Counted from the stretch's first letter, positions 27,157-36,912 are shown. The stretch: DNA of 64,000 nt from an uncultured Prochlorococcus sp. (GCA_902625845.1 CACOCT010000001.1:1-64000), one strand, 5' to 3'. Program-made: numbers and translations. Notes: generated from the sequence alone by a model not told the origin.

Positions 27157-27324
27157 TTAATAATCATTATCAGCAACGCAAATACCCATGCATCTAATAC
27201 CATTTGATGCAGTTCTCAAACAATGATTACATAATATTTTTTCTTCTTTTTGTTCCATTATTTGGATGTTATCAATAACTTTATTTGATAAAAAATGATC
27301 TATTGATTTATCCCTGATTTTCAT
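27157..27324 (-). CDS. Small cysteine-motif protein, 55 residues
   Basis: Too short for usual ORF cut-offs. The ATG at 27324 lies inside the 3' end of the upstream coiled-coil gene and overlaps it by 17 bases. The frame ends at the TAA at 27157. The C-terminal part reads ILCNHCLRTASNGIRCMGIC followed by VADNDY. The spaced CxxC and CxxxC cysteines are typical of a zinc or Fe-S ligand site and unlikely by chance in AT-rich DNA. An internal ATG at 27258 would give a 33-residue version holding all the cysteines. Its function is unknown. Overlap and strand suggest translational coupling. Confidence 0.65.
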   Translation of the reverse strand: MKIRDKSIDHFLSNKVIDNIQIMEQKEEKILCNHCLRTASNGIRCMGICVADNDY

Positions 27325-27955
27325 TTCTATCTAAGTTTTCTGAATCGATACTAACAATTAGAGATGTATTAGTGTTAGAGGATGGAATATCCATTATTTT
27401 CACTGTTTCTTTTGATCTTTCTCTAACAGATGATTCTTCAACTTGATCCTCAACAGAACAAGCTTCAAGAGCTTCCCTTAAAAGTGAGTCAAAAGTTGCT
27501 CCTGGAAGTCTATGCCTAGCGACTTCAAGAAAAGTTCTTGGCAAGGATTCAGAAGCAGCATCTCTTAATGCAGGATTATTTTTTCTATGTTCTTGTTCTT
27601 CTTCAATTGACTTGATAAATCTTAATGTGACATCTCTTTTTGTTGAAGCTTTGATCAAAGTATCGTTCTCTTGACTGATTAAATTTGATTCATTTTCTAA
27701 ATCTTCCAATCTTTTTTCTAAACTATTCAAAACCTCATTAGCTTCTTTACTTATGTGAGCTAATTGACCATCAGACAAATTAGGTAAATCAGCAACAAAA
27801 ACTTTTCCATGATCCCTTAGTGTCAAGAAAGTTGGTCTTGGTCCTTGATTTTGACGATTGTTAAATTCTGACGAACTTCCAGCAGGTCTCCTTGGAGGCG
27901 TGGGTCCAGCAGAGCTTCTTCTACGAGTAATTCTCTTATTATTTTCGAAAGGCAT
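27308..27955 (-). CDS. Coiled-coil protein with disordered N-terminus, hypothetical
   Basis: A 215-residue protein of unknown function. Residues 1-42 are basic and Pro-, Ser- and Arg-rich (RRRSSAGPTPPRRPAGSSS), so likely disordered. LTLRDHGKVFVADLPNLSDGQLAHI follows, then a heptad-like coiled coil at about 70-125 (NSLEKRLEDLENESNL), and a conserved-looking segment ARHRLPGATFDSLLREALEA. The tail is acidic. No enzymatic motif is seen. It is followed by the overlapping 55-residue cysteine protein. The codon use is normal for this window, so I take it as a lineage-restricted picocyanobacterial gene. Confidence 0.7.
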   Translation of the reverse strand: MPFENNKRITRRRSSAGPTPPRRPAGSSSEFNNRQNQGPRPTFLTLRDHGKVFVADLPNLSDGQLAHISKEANEVLNSLEKRLEDLENESNLISQENDTLIKASTKRDVTLRFIKSIEEEQEHRKNNPALRDAASESLPRTFLEVARHRLPGATFDSLLREALEACSVEDQVEESSVRERSKETVKIMDIPSSNTNTSLIVSIDSENLDRNENQG

Positions 27956-28081
27956 AAGGTTAAAAATCTAACTAATTAAACGTGCTTTTTAAAGTTTATT
28001 AAAATATTATATTATATCTTACTTTTTTATTTGTGTCTAAAAAATATTGATTCATCCTTAATTTAAAAAAATTAATATATC

Positions 28082-29125
28082 CTATAAAAAAATTCCATCT
28101 ATCAGTTTATTAACATTTGATTCCTTTTTGTTTAATATTTTGCCAATCTCCCAGCTTAAGAGACCTTGCGATTTACAAATATTCAATATTTCTCGTTTAT
28201 ATCTCTTCTCAACAACGATACAATATCCAACTCCTAAATTAAATGTATTCCATAAATCAATTTCAGGTATTTGTCCGAATTCCTTAAAAAATCTGAAGAT
28301 ATATGGAATATCCCATGAGTCCTGATAAATATGAGGTATGAATTTTGAAGGCATACATCTGGGTAAATTTTCAGGAATACCTCCTCCAGTAATATGAGCC
28401 ATACCTTTAATTTCTATATTTTCTAATAAAATTTGGCGTATCAAATTTGAATATATCCTTGTAGGTTTTAAAAGCTCATCATATAAATTTAAGTTTGTTA
28501 TCTTTTCAAATTTATCTTCTATATTTTCTACATTTTGAATAATTTTCCTTATTAAGCTGAATCCATTACTGTGAATTCCACTACTTTCAATACCAATTAT
28601 TAAGTCATTTTCTTGAATATTTTTACCATCTATTAATTTCTCTTCATCTACAACTCCAACGCAAAAACCAGCCAAATCATATTTATTTTGTGAATAGAAA
28701 CCTGGCATTTCTGCTGTCTCGCCTCCTAATAATGAACAATTATTTTCTTTACAACTATTTGCAATACCAAGAATTACATCTTTTAATTGATTCTTATCTA
28801 GTTTTCCAGTCGCAATATAATCAAGAAAAAATAAAGGTAATGCTCCAGTCGTAATAATATCATTTATGCACATTGCAACTAAATCCACACCTACCTCAAA
28901 GTGAAAATTCCTCATTTGCGCCAACTCTAATTTTGTTCCAACTCCATCTGTTCCTGAGACCAAGATAGGTTTTTTATATTTATTTAATGGTAATTTGAAT
29001 AAGCCACCAAAGCCTCCAATACTATTTATTACATTTGGTGAGTGAGTCTTTTCTACTGCCTCTTTGATTTCAGATACAAATTCTCTGCCTGCTTCAATGT
29101 CAACTCCAGATGTTTTGTAATCCAT
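28082..29125 (-). CDS. purM: Phosphoribosylformylglycinamidine cyclo-ligase (AIR synthase)
   Basis: PurM converts FGAM to aminoimidazole ribotide with ATP in purine synthesis. The 347 residues show SGTDGVGTKLELAQ, DLVAMCINDIITTGALPLFFLDYIATG, LLGGETAEMPGFY and IESSGIHSNGFSLIRK, the ordered family motifs, and AHITGGGIPENLPR. The length is typical. It is divergent from panC/cmk across 98 bases. Confidence 0.97.
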   Translation of the reverse strand: MDYKTSGVDIEAGREFVSEIKEAVEKTHSPNVINSIGGFGGLFKLPLNKYKKPILVSGTDGVGTKLELAQMRNFHFEVGVDLVAMCINDIITTGALPLFFLDYIATGKLDKNQLKDVILGIANSCKENNCSLLGGETAEMPGFYSQNKYDLAGFCVGVVDEEKLIDGKNIQENDLIIGIESSGIHSNGFSLIRKIIQNVENIEDKFEKITNLNLYDELLKPTRIYSNLIRQILLENIEIKGMAHITGGGIPENLPRCMPSKFIPHIYQDSWDIPYIFRFFKEFGQIPEIDLWNTFNLGVGYCIVVEKRYKREILNICKSQGLLSWEIGKILNKKESNVNKLIDGIFL

Positions 29126-29223
29126 GATAATAGAATGATAGACTTATTCTATATAGATATTCCTACTAAGATTAGTTTTGTCCAGTAATTATTAGTTAAA
29201 AGATTTATTTTGTAAAACCAAAC

Positions 29224-30762
29224 GTGAATAACATCATACTGAAAACAGTTCAAGAACTAAGCGAATGGAGACTAAATAATCAAAAAAATATAAGTTTTGT
29301 ACCTACCATGGGGAATCTTCACCTGGGACACAAAGAATTGATTCGTGAAGCTAAAAAATCAAATGAGAATTTAATACTATTAAGTATTTTTATCAATCCT
29401 CTTCAATTTAACAATAAAGAAGATTTAATAAATTATCCAAGAACTATTAATAAAGATATTGATTTAGCATTTTCTGCTGGAGCTGATGCAATTTTTATCC
29501 CTTATGAGCATGAAATATTTCCAAAAAATGAAAAGGAAATTAAATATCAAAAAGCATCAGAAGATTTATCAAAAACTTTATGTGGGATATATAGAAAGGG
29601 ACATTTCGATGGAGTTTGTACTGTCGTTTATAGGTTAATAGATATTATAAAACCAGAAGTAATTTTCTTAGGGGAAAAAGATTGGCAACAAATATTAATT
29701 ATCAAAGAAATGGTAGCAAAGCAAAATATAAAGATAGAAATTAAATCTATTAATACTCAAAGGGACATAGATGGAGTACCATTTAGTTCTCGTAATAATC
29801 TTTTATTAAAAAGTGATAGGGAAAAATTAAAGTTATTTTCCTCAGAATTATTACACAATAAGCAAATATTTAATCAAACAAAATACATTGATTTGAAAAA
29901 AATTATAAAGAAATTAACGGACAAAGATATAAAAATTGAATACCTTGAACATGTTAATGCTTTCAATTTAAAAAGATCAACTTCTGAAATGAATATTACA
30001 ATGCTTGCAGGTGCGATAATATGCGGAAATACAAGATTAATTGATCATGTTTTTCTCATGAGAAGAGATCCTATTATTGCGATAGATGGACCAGCAGGTT
30101 CTGGCAAAAGTACTGTAACTAAATTAATCGCCAAAAATTTAAAATTTATTTTTTTAGATACTGGAGCTATGTATAGAGCTTTGAGTTGGTACTTATTAAA
30201 AGAGAAAATTAATTATGAAAATCGTAATGAATTAAAAACATTTTTAAGTAATGTCTCCATAATATTTAAATCAGTTGAAGGATCTAAGCAGAATGTAATT
30301 ATCAATAATCATAATGTAACTGAAAAGATTCGTACCCAAGAAATTAGCTCTATCGTTTCATCAATCGCTTCCATTAAGGAAGTTAGAGAATTTCTAGTTA
30401 AAGAGCAAAGAAAAATTGGAGCTTCAGGAGGGATAGTAGCTGAAGGAAGAGATATCGGTTCTAAAGTATTTCCAAATGCAGAATTGAAAATTTTTCTTAC
30501 AGCAACAATTAATGAAAGAGCAAAAAGAAGAAAAAATGAATTAGAAGCGATGGGTAACGGTACTATTGATTTTGATAAACTAAAAAATGAAATAGAGCAA
30601 AGGGATTTTGATGATTCCAACCGAAAAATTTCACCTTTAATTAAAGCTGAAGATGCTATAGAAATAATTAGTGATGGTTATACAATAGATCAAGTTGTGG
30701 AAAAAATTTTAGGAATTTATTTCGAAACCATTCCCAAGGAATTGCTCCTTAAGAATAAGTAA
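29224..30762 (+). CDS. panC/cmk: Bifunctional pantothenate synthetase / cytidylate kinase
   Basis: A 512-residue fusion. The N-terminal PanC (about 1-277) joins pantoate and beta-alanine; its motif VPTMGNLHLGH is at residues 26-36, with a conserved GEKDWQQ later. The C-terminal Cmk phosphorylates CMP; its P-loop GPAGSGKST begins near residue 288, followed by DTGAMYRAL and EGRDIGS. This fusion is characteristic of cyanobacteria. The start is GTG at 29224. It overlaps the convergent phosphatase gene by 14 bases. Confidence 0.95.
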   Translation: MNNIILKTVQELSEWRLNNQKNISFVPTMGNLHLGHKELIREAKKSNENLILLSIFINPLQFNNKEDLINYPRTINKDIDLAFSAGADAIFIPYEHEIFPKNEKEIKYQKASEDLSKTLCGIYRKGHFDGVCTVVYRLIDIIKPEVIFLGEKDWQQILIIKEMVAKQNIKIEIKSINTQRDIDGVPFSSRNNLLLKSDREKLKLFSSELLHNKQIFNQTKYIDLKKIIKKLTDKDIKIEYLEHVNAFNLKRSTSEMNITMLAGAIICGNTRLIDHVFLMRRDPIIAIDGPAGSGKSTVTKLIAKNLKFIFLDTGAMYRALSWYLLKEKINYENRNELKTFLSNVSIIFKSVEGSKQNVIINNHNVTEKIRTQEISSIVSSIASIKEVREFLVKEQRKIGASGGIVAEGRDIGSKVFPNAELKIFLTATINERAKRRKNELEAMGNGTIDFDKLKNEIEQRDFDDSNRKISPLIKAEDAIEIISDGYTIDQVVEKILGIYFETIPKELLLKNK

Positions 30763-31228
30763 TATTCTCTAAAAAACAACTTACAGAGTCTTCCAGGATA
30801 TCTAGAACATGATCGAAACCTGCATCTCCTCCAAAATATGGATCTGGAACTTCTTTTTCATTATAAATTAAAGCGAATTCTTGTATCTTTAAAATTTTTG
30901 CTAGATCTACACCTTTAACTTGATTCTTTAAATTAAGAACATTATTAAAATTTGAATTATCCATTACTAATATATAGTCAAACTTACGAAAATCATCTTT
31001 TATAATCTGTCTTGCGTTACTTGTGATATTAATATTTCTCTTCTTGGCTGCAAATATCATCCTTGAATCTGCCTTCTTCCCAATATGCCAACTACCAGTA
31101 CCGGCTGAATCCACAATAAATTGATTAGCTAAGCCTTTATCATTAACTATATTTTGAAAAATTGCTTCAGCGGCAGGAGACCTACAAATATTGCCTAAAC
31201 AGACAAATAAAACTGATGTTTTACTCAT
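30749..31228 (-). CDS. Low-molecular-weight protein tyrosine phosphatase
   Basis: The CX5R signature VCLGNICRSP gives nucleophile Cys10 and Arg16, counted from the ATG at 31228; a longer frame starts at 31246 and overlaps pebB. The C-terminal general-acid motif DPYFGG is present. The length is about 159 residues, normal for the family. Family members dephosphorylate tyrosine in proteins, sometimes paired with a tyrosine kinase in exopolysaccharide control; some act as arsenate reductases. It is the last gene of the ho1-pebA-pebB run with about 10 bases of spacer, but a bilin role is not implied by the motifs. Confidence 0.9.
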   Translation of the reverse strand: MSKTSVLFVCLGNICRSPAAEAIFQNIVNDKGLANQFIVDSAGTGSWHIGKKADSRMIFAAKKRNINITSNARQIIKDDFRKFDYILVMDNSNFNNVLNLKNQVKGVDLAKILKIQEFALIYNEKEVPDPYFGGDAGFDHVLDILEDSVSCFLENITYS

Positions 31229-31238
31229 ACACTCCTCA

Positions 31239-32009
31239 TTATTCAAGTTCTATTATTTTAAATAACAGATTGTTTATTAATGACTCTGTAAAGGTTTCTC
31301 CAAATAAAACTTTCAGCATAGGTCTTGCCGGATCTTTTGATTTTCTATATTCAAGATAATTCCTTTGTCCTTTGATAATTTCTTTTTGAACTTCTAAATC
31401 AATTTCTTTTGAACTGGAGAGAGTATTTAAATATAAATCTAAAAATTTTTGAAAAGTAGAATATAAATTATTACTAATCAAATTTTCACTTATTTCATCT
31501 TTTGGTAATTTGGACCAGATAACTCCTGGAGAAAAAAATTCCGCTATCTGTTCTGACATTTTTGATGCCATTGGTACTTTTTGATGAAACTCATCCTTAA
31601 TAATTAAGAGTTCTTTTAATAAGTCTTTATTAAATTGTCTACTGATATTTAATGAAGGTTGAAAATCTAAAACTATTAAATGGTAATTAGGTAAAGATAC
31701 AAAATCAATCCCAAAGAAAGGAATATTGTATAAACTATTAGGTATTATTAAAAAATTTAATACACAATATGAAGGGCTATTAATACAAACAGATCTACAA
31801 AAATTTATTCTTTCATTATTGCCTGCCCAAGTAAAAAGTTTGACATTTTTATTTTTTTTTCTAGATCCATAAGTTGTTTCTTTATATAAATATTCTTTTG
31901 GTATTTTATATGCCTTAAAATTGTATTGATCTAATTTATGAATTATATAATTTTGGAACTTAGACCAGCGCCATTCTTTTGTTAAAAATATAGTGTCTTC
32001 AATATGCAT
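31239..32009 (-). CDS. pebB: Phycoerythrobilin:ferredoxin oxidoreductase
   Basis: Ferredoxin-dependent bilin reductase that turns 15,16-dihydrobiliverdin into phycoerythrobilin. The frame could start at 32063, but the ATG at 32009 gives 256 residues, the usual PebB size, and clears the pebA end. Motifs include FLTKEWRWSKFQNYI, FCRSVCINSPSYCVLNFLIIPN and PFFGIDFVSLPNYHLIVLDFQP, the family core. PRPMLKV-like and FGETFTESLI end the protein. It lies directly after pebA. No phycobiliprotein genes are in the window. Confidence 0.93.
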   Translation of the reverse strand: MHIEDTIFLTKEWRWSKFQNYIIHKLDQYNFKAYKIPKEYLYKETTYGSRKKNKNVKLFTWAGNNERINFCRSVCINSPSYCVLNFLIIPNSLYNIPFFGIDFVSLPNYHLIVLDFQPSLNISRQFNKDLLKELLIIKDEFHQKVPMASKMSEQIAEFFSPGVIWSKLPKDEISENLISNNLYSTFQKFLDLYLNTLSSSKEIDLEVQKEIIKGQRNYLEYRKSKDPARPMLKVLFGETFTESLINNLLFKIIELE

Positions 32010-32017
32010 AAAAGTTC

Positions 32018-32713
32018 CTAATTTGCTGTAAACAAAAAATTTCTTATAAATTTTGCAGTCCACTCTTCACCAAAAAATTTCTTAAACAATTTATCTGCAG
32101 GATCTTTGTCTGCACTATACTGATCATATTCAAAATGTTTTGATTGTATTTCTTTTGAATTTAAAAATTGGTTTTCAGAAAAAAAAGTATTAATTTTTAA
32201 ATACTCCTCCAAAAATAAATAAAAAATATTATTCAAATCATCATCAAGATTAGATTTATTTCCTCTACAAATAATTACCCATGGTGAGAAATATTTATTT
32301 GAATCATAAATTCTCTTCATTTTTGTATTATTAAATTCTGAATATTGATTTTTGATTACATTTAACTTGGAACAATATTTTTGTAAATAATCATTATCCT
32401 GAATCAAAGGTTGATAATCTAATACAGTTAAAAGCTTTTGAGAATTTCCAAACCATAAAATATCAACTCCTAAAATAGGTTGTTCACACTTAAAAATTGG
32501 ATACGCCACAGTATTGAAAACTTGGATTTTTTCTCCACCATCTAATTGAGTAATCCTCCACTTTCTAAAACTTGGAGCTTCAAAAAGCCAATTTTTGATT
32601 GTATACTTTTTATCTTTGCTTTTAAATTCTTCAAATTCTTCTGATATATGTAATCTCTTTGCATTTATTTTTTTTAATTTATTATGTAAAACATCATTTA
32701 AAGATTCAAACAT
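32018..32713 (-). CDS. pebA: 15,16-dihydrobiliverdin:ferredoxin oxidoreductase
   Basis: PebA reduces biliverdin IXalpha to 15,16-dihydrobiliverdin and channels it to PebB. The 231 residues contain [52 protein letters not shown] and a conserved [12 protein letters not shown]-type segment. The C-terminal [14 protein letters not shown] is shared with PebB, as expected of paralogues. It lies 5 bases downstream of ho1 and 8 upstream of the pebB start. Confidence 0.95.
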   Translation of the reverse strand: MFESLNDVLHNKLKKINAKRLHISEEFEEFKSKDKKYTIKNWLFEAPSFRKWRITQLDGGEKIQVFNTVAYPIFKCEQPILGVDILWFGNSQKLLTVLDYQPLIQDNDYLQKYCSKLNVIKNQYSEFNNTKMKRIYDSNKYFSPWVIICRGNKSNLDDDLNNIFYLFLEEYLKINTFFSENQFLNSKEIQSKHFEYDQYSADKDPADKLFKKFFGEEWTAKFIRNFLFTAN

Positions 32714-32718
32714 AATAT

Positions 32719-33429
32719 CTATTTTTCAGTACTCCCTTTTCTAACTTTTTTTGTAATAAAATTAAAAACAATCTTGCCTAATACCCCGATTAAGTTACCT
32801 TCTAATTCCTTAAACATTTTCATATTATATATAAAAGCCTCATTAGCTTCATCTACTATTTTATCAGCAATATGTTGATCAATTGGAAGCCTATTGAGAG
32901 TATCTGAATAAGACTTCTTAAATGCCTTTTCATCATCAATTAATTTAAATTCATAAAAATTCAAACCATTTTCATCTTGTAAATTAAGAGCTTTCTTTGC
33001 AATTTTCTTTAAAATTTGTCCTCCTGATAAGTCACCTATATACCTAGTGTAATGATGCCCGACTAACAATTCAGGAGATTCATAAGCAACTGTACGAATT
33101 CTATTAACATAAAGTTGAGCTGAATCAGATATTTTTATTTCATTAATCCAGTTTTTACCATAATAAAATTTCAAATCATTTTCTAATGTCTCCTTCCTAA
33201 ATAATTCTTTAAAACCTATATACTTTATTATTGGATGATCTTCTTTGACTAATCTATCAATCTCATCTTCCATAGCTTGATATACAAAATATAAATCACT
33301 TATTAATTTTCTATAAGAAGTTTTTTCAACAACTCCTTTCAAAAAACAAGCAATAAAACCTGTGTTTTCAGCCATGGTATGGGATTTTTTTGTCCCCTCC
33401 CTCAATTGTCCTGCAAGAGCTACTGCCAT
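32719..33429 (-). CDS. ho1: Heme oxygenase
   Basis: Cleaves heme to biliverdin IXalpha, iron and CO with ferredoxin electrons. [14 protein letters not shown] carries the proximal heme-ligand His near residue 17. [21 protein letters not shown] is the conserved distal helix with the flexible glycines. At 236 residues it is normal. It is the first enzyme of the bilin run, supplying PebA. The 162-residue hypothetical gene lies 60 bases upstream on the same strand. Confidence 0.97.
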   Translation of the reverse strand: MAVALAGQLREGTKKSHTMAENTGFIACFLKGVVEKTSYRKLISDLYFVYQAMEDEIDRLVKEDHPIIKYIGFKELFRKETLENDLKFYYGKNWINEIKISDSAQLYVNRIRTVAYESPELLVGHHYTRYIGDLSGGQILKKIAKKALNLQDENGLNFYEFKLIDDEKAFKKSYSDTLNRLPIDQHIADKIVDEANEAFIYNMKMFKELEGNLIGVLGKIVFNFITKKVRKGSTEK

Positions 33430-33489
33430 TTAAAACTAAATTGTAGTTATCAATATATCTTCAATTTACATACAAAACATAAAAATCAG

Positions 33490-33918
33490 CTAATTTTTGT
33501 TACTTGAGGATGTTGTAGAGAATAACTTATAAAGTTCTTTACAAACTAAAAATAAATTATCTATTTGAGCTTGTTGAGGCAAGTGAGTACCAGTCATTTC
33601 CCATTTCCCAATCGTAGCAACTCTCCATCTTTCTTTAGGTAAAATCATTCCTTTCATAACAATGCCTAAAAGTTTTGGCACGTCTTTATCTAATTCATCA
33701 ACTCTTAACTGTAACAATATAGCCCTGCATTCTAAACAAGGACTCCATCCTGGAAATTGGAATGAGAAATCAATAGTATCAAACAATTCATTTTCTTTCA
33801 TATTATCCCAAGGACTGAAGTTGACTATTGCATCAGGAAAATGTTTTCTAAACAAAGTTGCAGTTGAGGCTATCTTATTAGCAATATCTAAATTCCTCAC
33901 ATTAGAACTTGCATTCAT
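33490..33918 (-). CDS. Conserved hypothetical protein upstream of bilin genes
   Basis: A longer frame begins at 33978 with a hydrophobic leader, but the ATG at 33918 (MNASSNVRNLD) makes a 142-residue soluble protein and is preferred. It has FPDAIVNFSPWDNM, FQFPGWSPCLECRAILLQLRVDEL and GIVMKGMILPKERWRVATIGKWEMTG. I do not recognise the family. Two cysteines in SPCLEC are the only obvious candidate ligands. Position immediately before ho1 suggests co-transcription, and a link to bilin metabolism is possible but unproven. Confidence 0.65.
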   Translation of the reverse strand: MNASSNVRNLDIANKIASTATLFRKHFPDAIVNFSPWDNMKENELFDTIDFSFQFPGWSPCLECRAILLQLRVDELDKDVPKLLGIVMKGMILPKERWRVATIGKWEMTGTHLPQQAQIDNLFLVCKELYKLFSTTSSSNKN

Positions 33919-34129
33919 AAAAGTTTTTATTATTAAGCCTAAAATTACATAAGTTCTCTTCCTGAAGCTAAATAACAACTTTTTATTTTAATAAAAATGT
34001 TGAAATGAAGATTATTTATCCATTATTAATTTTAATTAACTAAAAAAAATTTTTTTTGTAATTAATTACTTATTGTCAATTAGATTGTACAAATTAATAA
34101 ATTTTTTTATTTCGAAAATTTTAAACTTT

Positions 34130-35554
34130 ATGCCTAATTTTGAAAAATTAAATAATCCTACAACTGGGCAAATAATAACCTACCAAGATGGTAAACCAAT
34201 TATCCCTGATAATCCAATCGTTCCATTTATTAGAGGTGATGGTACAGGAGTTGATATATGGCCAGCTACTCAAAAAGTTATTGATGCATCGATAAAACAT
34301 AGCTATCGCAATGAAAGAAAAATCAATTGGTTCAAAGTCTATGCTGGTGATGAAGCTTGTGATATGTATGGAACTTATAATTATCTCCCAGATGACACAA
34401 TTGAAGCAATTAAACATTATGGTGTAGCTATAAAAGGACCTTTAACAACACCTGTAGGAGGTGGTATACGATCACTCAACGTTGCTTTAAGACAAATTTT
34501 TGACTTATATAGCTGCGTAAGACCCTGTAAATACTATTCAGGGACTCCCAGTCCTCATAAGTCTCCACAGGACTTAGATATAGTTGTTTATAGAGAAAAT
34601 ACTGAAGATATATATATGGGAATTGAGTGGGAAGCGGATGATAAGAATTGTATAAATTTAATTAACTATCTAAATAATAATGTCCTTCCAAACAGTCCAA
34701 AGTTAAAAAATAGATCACTACCAATAAGCGCAGGAATAGGAATTAAACCTGTTAGTAAATTTGGTAGTCAAAGACATATAAAGAAGGCAATAGAGCATGC
34801 AAAAAAATTATCTGGGAATAAAAGACACGTTACACTTGTTCATAAGGGAAATATTATGAAATTCACAGAAGGAGCCTTTAGAGATTGGGGATATGAATTA
34901 GCTATAAATGAGTTTAGAGATGATTGTATAACAGAAAGAGAAAGTTGGATTTTAGAGAACTTAGAAAACAATCATGAAATTTCAATTGAGAATAATGCAA
35001 GATTAATTGAACCTGGTTTCGATAAATTAACTAACTCCAAAAAAGAAGATATTTGCGAAGAAATAAAGCAAGTAATATCAAGTATTTATGAATCTCATGG
35101 TAAAAACAAATGGAAAGATTTAATTTTAGTTGATGATCGTATCGCTGATAGTATTTTTCAACAAATTCAAACTAGGCCCCAAGAATATTCAATATTAGCA
35201 ACCCTTAATTTAAATGGGGATTATTTATCTGACGCTGCAGCTGCAATTGTTGGAGGCTTAGGTATGGCTCCGGGTGCCAATATTGGAGATAAAGCTGCAA
35301 TTTTTGAAGCCACACATGGCACTGCGCCAAAACATGCAGGATTAAATAAAATAAACCCTGGATCTTTAATATTAAGTGGAGTAATGATGTTGGAATATTT
35401 TGGATGGAATGAAGCCGCAAACTTAATAACAAAAGGTCTTAGTAAATCAATTGAGAATAAAAAGGTTACATATGATTTAGCAAGACTAATGAAACCTGCA
35501 GTTGAGCCTTTATCATGTAGTCAATTTGCTGATTCAATAATAAATAACTTTTAA
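34130..35554 (+). CDS. icd: NADP-dependent isocitrate dehydrogenase
   Basis: Oxidatively decarboxylates isocitrate to 2-oxoglutarate, the carbon skeleton for ammonium assimilation and the nitrogen signal sensed by NtcA and PII. A frame can start at the TTG at 34073, but the ATG at 34130 begins MPNFEKLNNPTTGQ, the natural family start, giving 474 residues. Motifs are FIRGDGTGVDIWPA, LRQIFDLYSCVRPCKYY, HKGNIMKFTEGAFRDWG and GGLGMAPGANIGD. It overlaps the convergent sugar kinase stop by 4 bases. NADP use is the cyanobacterial norm. Confidence 0.95.
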   Translation: MPNFEKLNNPTTGQIITYQDGKPIIPDNPIVPFIRGDGTGVDIWPATQKVIDASIKHSYRNERKINWFKVYAGDEACDMYGTYNYLPDDTIEAIKHYGVAIKGPLTTPVGGGIRSLNVALRQIFDLYSCVRPCKYYSGTPSPHKSPQDLDIVVYRENTEDIYMGIEWEADDKNCINLINYLNNNVLPNSPKLKNRSLPISAGIGIKPVSKFGSQRHIKKAIEHAKKLSGNKRHVTLVHKGNIMKFTEGAFRDWGYELAINEFRDDCITERESWILENLENNHEISIENNARLIEPGFDKLTNSKKEDICEEIKQVISSIYESHGKNKWKDLILVDDRIADSIFQQIQTRPQEYSILATLNLNGDYLSDAAAAIVGGLGMAPGANIGDKAAIFEATHGTAPKHAGLNKINPGSLILSGVMMLEYFGWNEAANLITKGLSKSIENKKVTYDLARLMKPAVEPLSCSQFADSIINNF

Positions 35555-36906
35555 AAATCCTTATTTTCGAGAATTCCTAAGGCTTTAACTAGAGACATAC
35601 TATTCCCTATATTTCCAGGAAAAGTTACTATTGGCAATTTCCCTTTTTGTTTCAACAACTTGAATGTTACTAAAGAAATTCCTGGAAGAATTTGACCTTC
35701 CAAATAAACTGAGTCCGCCTCTAATCCCTCACTAATGATAGTATTTGTAGTCATCCCTCCTTTAGAAATCAAATAACCTATTTCATTTTTAATAGAGGAA
35801 ACTATTTCAGAGATGAACGTTGATAAGAAGAGTTGAAACTGAATTAAATCATTATTATCTCTTGGAGATACTATCTCTCTTGATGTATATAAGATAGGAA
35901 TAAAATCTTTGCTTAATTTTTGTCTAATAGAATTTAATATTAATTCCTTAAGAGAATTTATTTGTTGGAAATTGTCCTCAAGTTTAAAAAAAGAATAAAG
36001 CTTAAAAACATTAATTTCTACAGGTTTACATAAACTTATCTCTAAAACTTTTTTTAATTGAAGAGTTGTTAATTCAACATAAGAGCCAACCACTATTAAG
36101 CCTTTCATTCTTTCATCATTAATATTTTTCCTACTTAACTGAGAAAAGTAAATATGATCTTTTTTAGTTTGTTTAATATTAGATAAAGAACTTATAAAAC
36201 TTGCAGAACTTCTAAAAAGAAATTTCTTTTTTTTTAAAAGACTTTTTACGATTCTAGAAAATTTATCTAATTGAGAATAATTCACTATATCTACAATTAC
36301 TTTTTTATTATTGTTCAACCTTTCTATATACATATAAAGTTTATTTGGTTGATTAGTTTCAAATAATTCAAAGTCCTTAAGAAATATATTCTCAATATAG
36401 TTAATATCTAATTGGTAATTACTTTGCTCATATATCAACTCTTTTACATTACTAGTATTAAAACCGAAAATTTTATCTTTTGAAAAAATTGTCTTATGAA
36501 TCGGAATGTTATCTACGAAATGATTTCCATTTACTGTAGTTCGATTCCCTTCTATAAAAGCTGGTATGTAAAAAGTTGCATCAAAAGGACCTAATAATTC
36601 ATTAATAACGAATGGCTCTATAAAATTATGTCCTCTTAAAGTCGAATCTCCTCTACTGATTACAACAAATTCTTCTTCCGCAAATAAGGAATTATTCATA
36701 ATTACTTTCAAAGAAGAACATATTTCTTTTAATCTAATTTTTACGTCCTTTTCAGTTAAAGACCTAGTATTAGCTAATATAAATAAAAGATTTGAAGAAC
36801 CTTTTAAACCCTTAAGTAAAGTTTCATAATCCCATCTCAGAATTAAGTTACAATCATTGACTGTTTGTGATCCAGTAGGGTCATCATCAATAATTATTAT
36901 TTTCAT
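35551..36906 (-). CDS. Four-carbon acid sugar kinase family protein (DUF1537)
   Basis: Family enzymes (DtnK, OtnK) phosphorylate four-carbon acid sugars such as threonate, erythronate or 3-oxo-tetronate. The 451 residues start IIIIDDDPTGSQTVND, the family N-terminal motif. SRGDSTLRGHN near residue 106, YIPAFIEGNRTTVNG and the C-terminal LISKGGMTTNTIISEGL and VTFPGNIG are diagnostic. Usual partner genes (OtnC aldolase, OtnI isomerase, dehydrogenases, a transporter) are not adjacent. The downstream minus-strand neighbour is icd, convergent; upstream is the aldose epimerase at 6 bases. Confidence 0.85.
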   Translation of the reverse strand: MKIIIIDDDPTGSQTVNDCNLILRWDYETLLKGLKGSSNLLFILANTRSLTEKDVKIRLKEICSSLKVIMNNSLFAEEEFVVISRGDSTLRGHNFIEPFVINELLGPFDATFYIPAFIEGNRTTVNGNHFVDNIPIHKTIFSKDKIFGFNTSNVKELIYEQSNYQLDINYIENIFLKDFELFETNQPNKLYMYIERLNNNKKVIVDIVNYSQLDKFSRIVKSLLKKKKFLFRSSASFISSLSNIKQTKKDHIYFSQLSRKNINDERMKGLIVVGSYVELTTLQLKKVLEISLCKPVEINVFKLYSFFKLEDNFQQINSLKELILNSIRQKLSKDFIPILYTSREIVSPRDNNDLIQFQLFLSTFISEIVSSIKNEIGYLISKGGMTTNTIISEGLEADSVYLEGQILPGISLVTFKLLKQKGKLPIVTFPGNIGNSMSLVKALGILENKDF

Positions 36907-36912
36907 AAACGT

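Noticed and set aside
29224-30762. panC/cmk fusion as a novelty.
   Set aside because: The fused enzyme is the known norm in cyanobacteria, so it is annotated but not reported as a finding.
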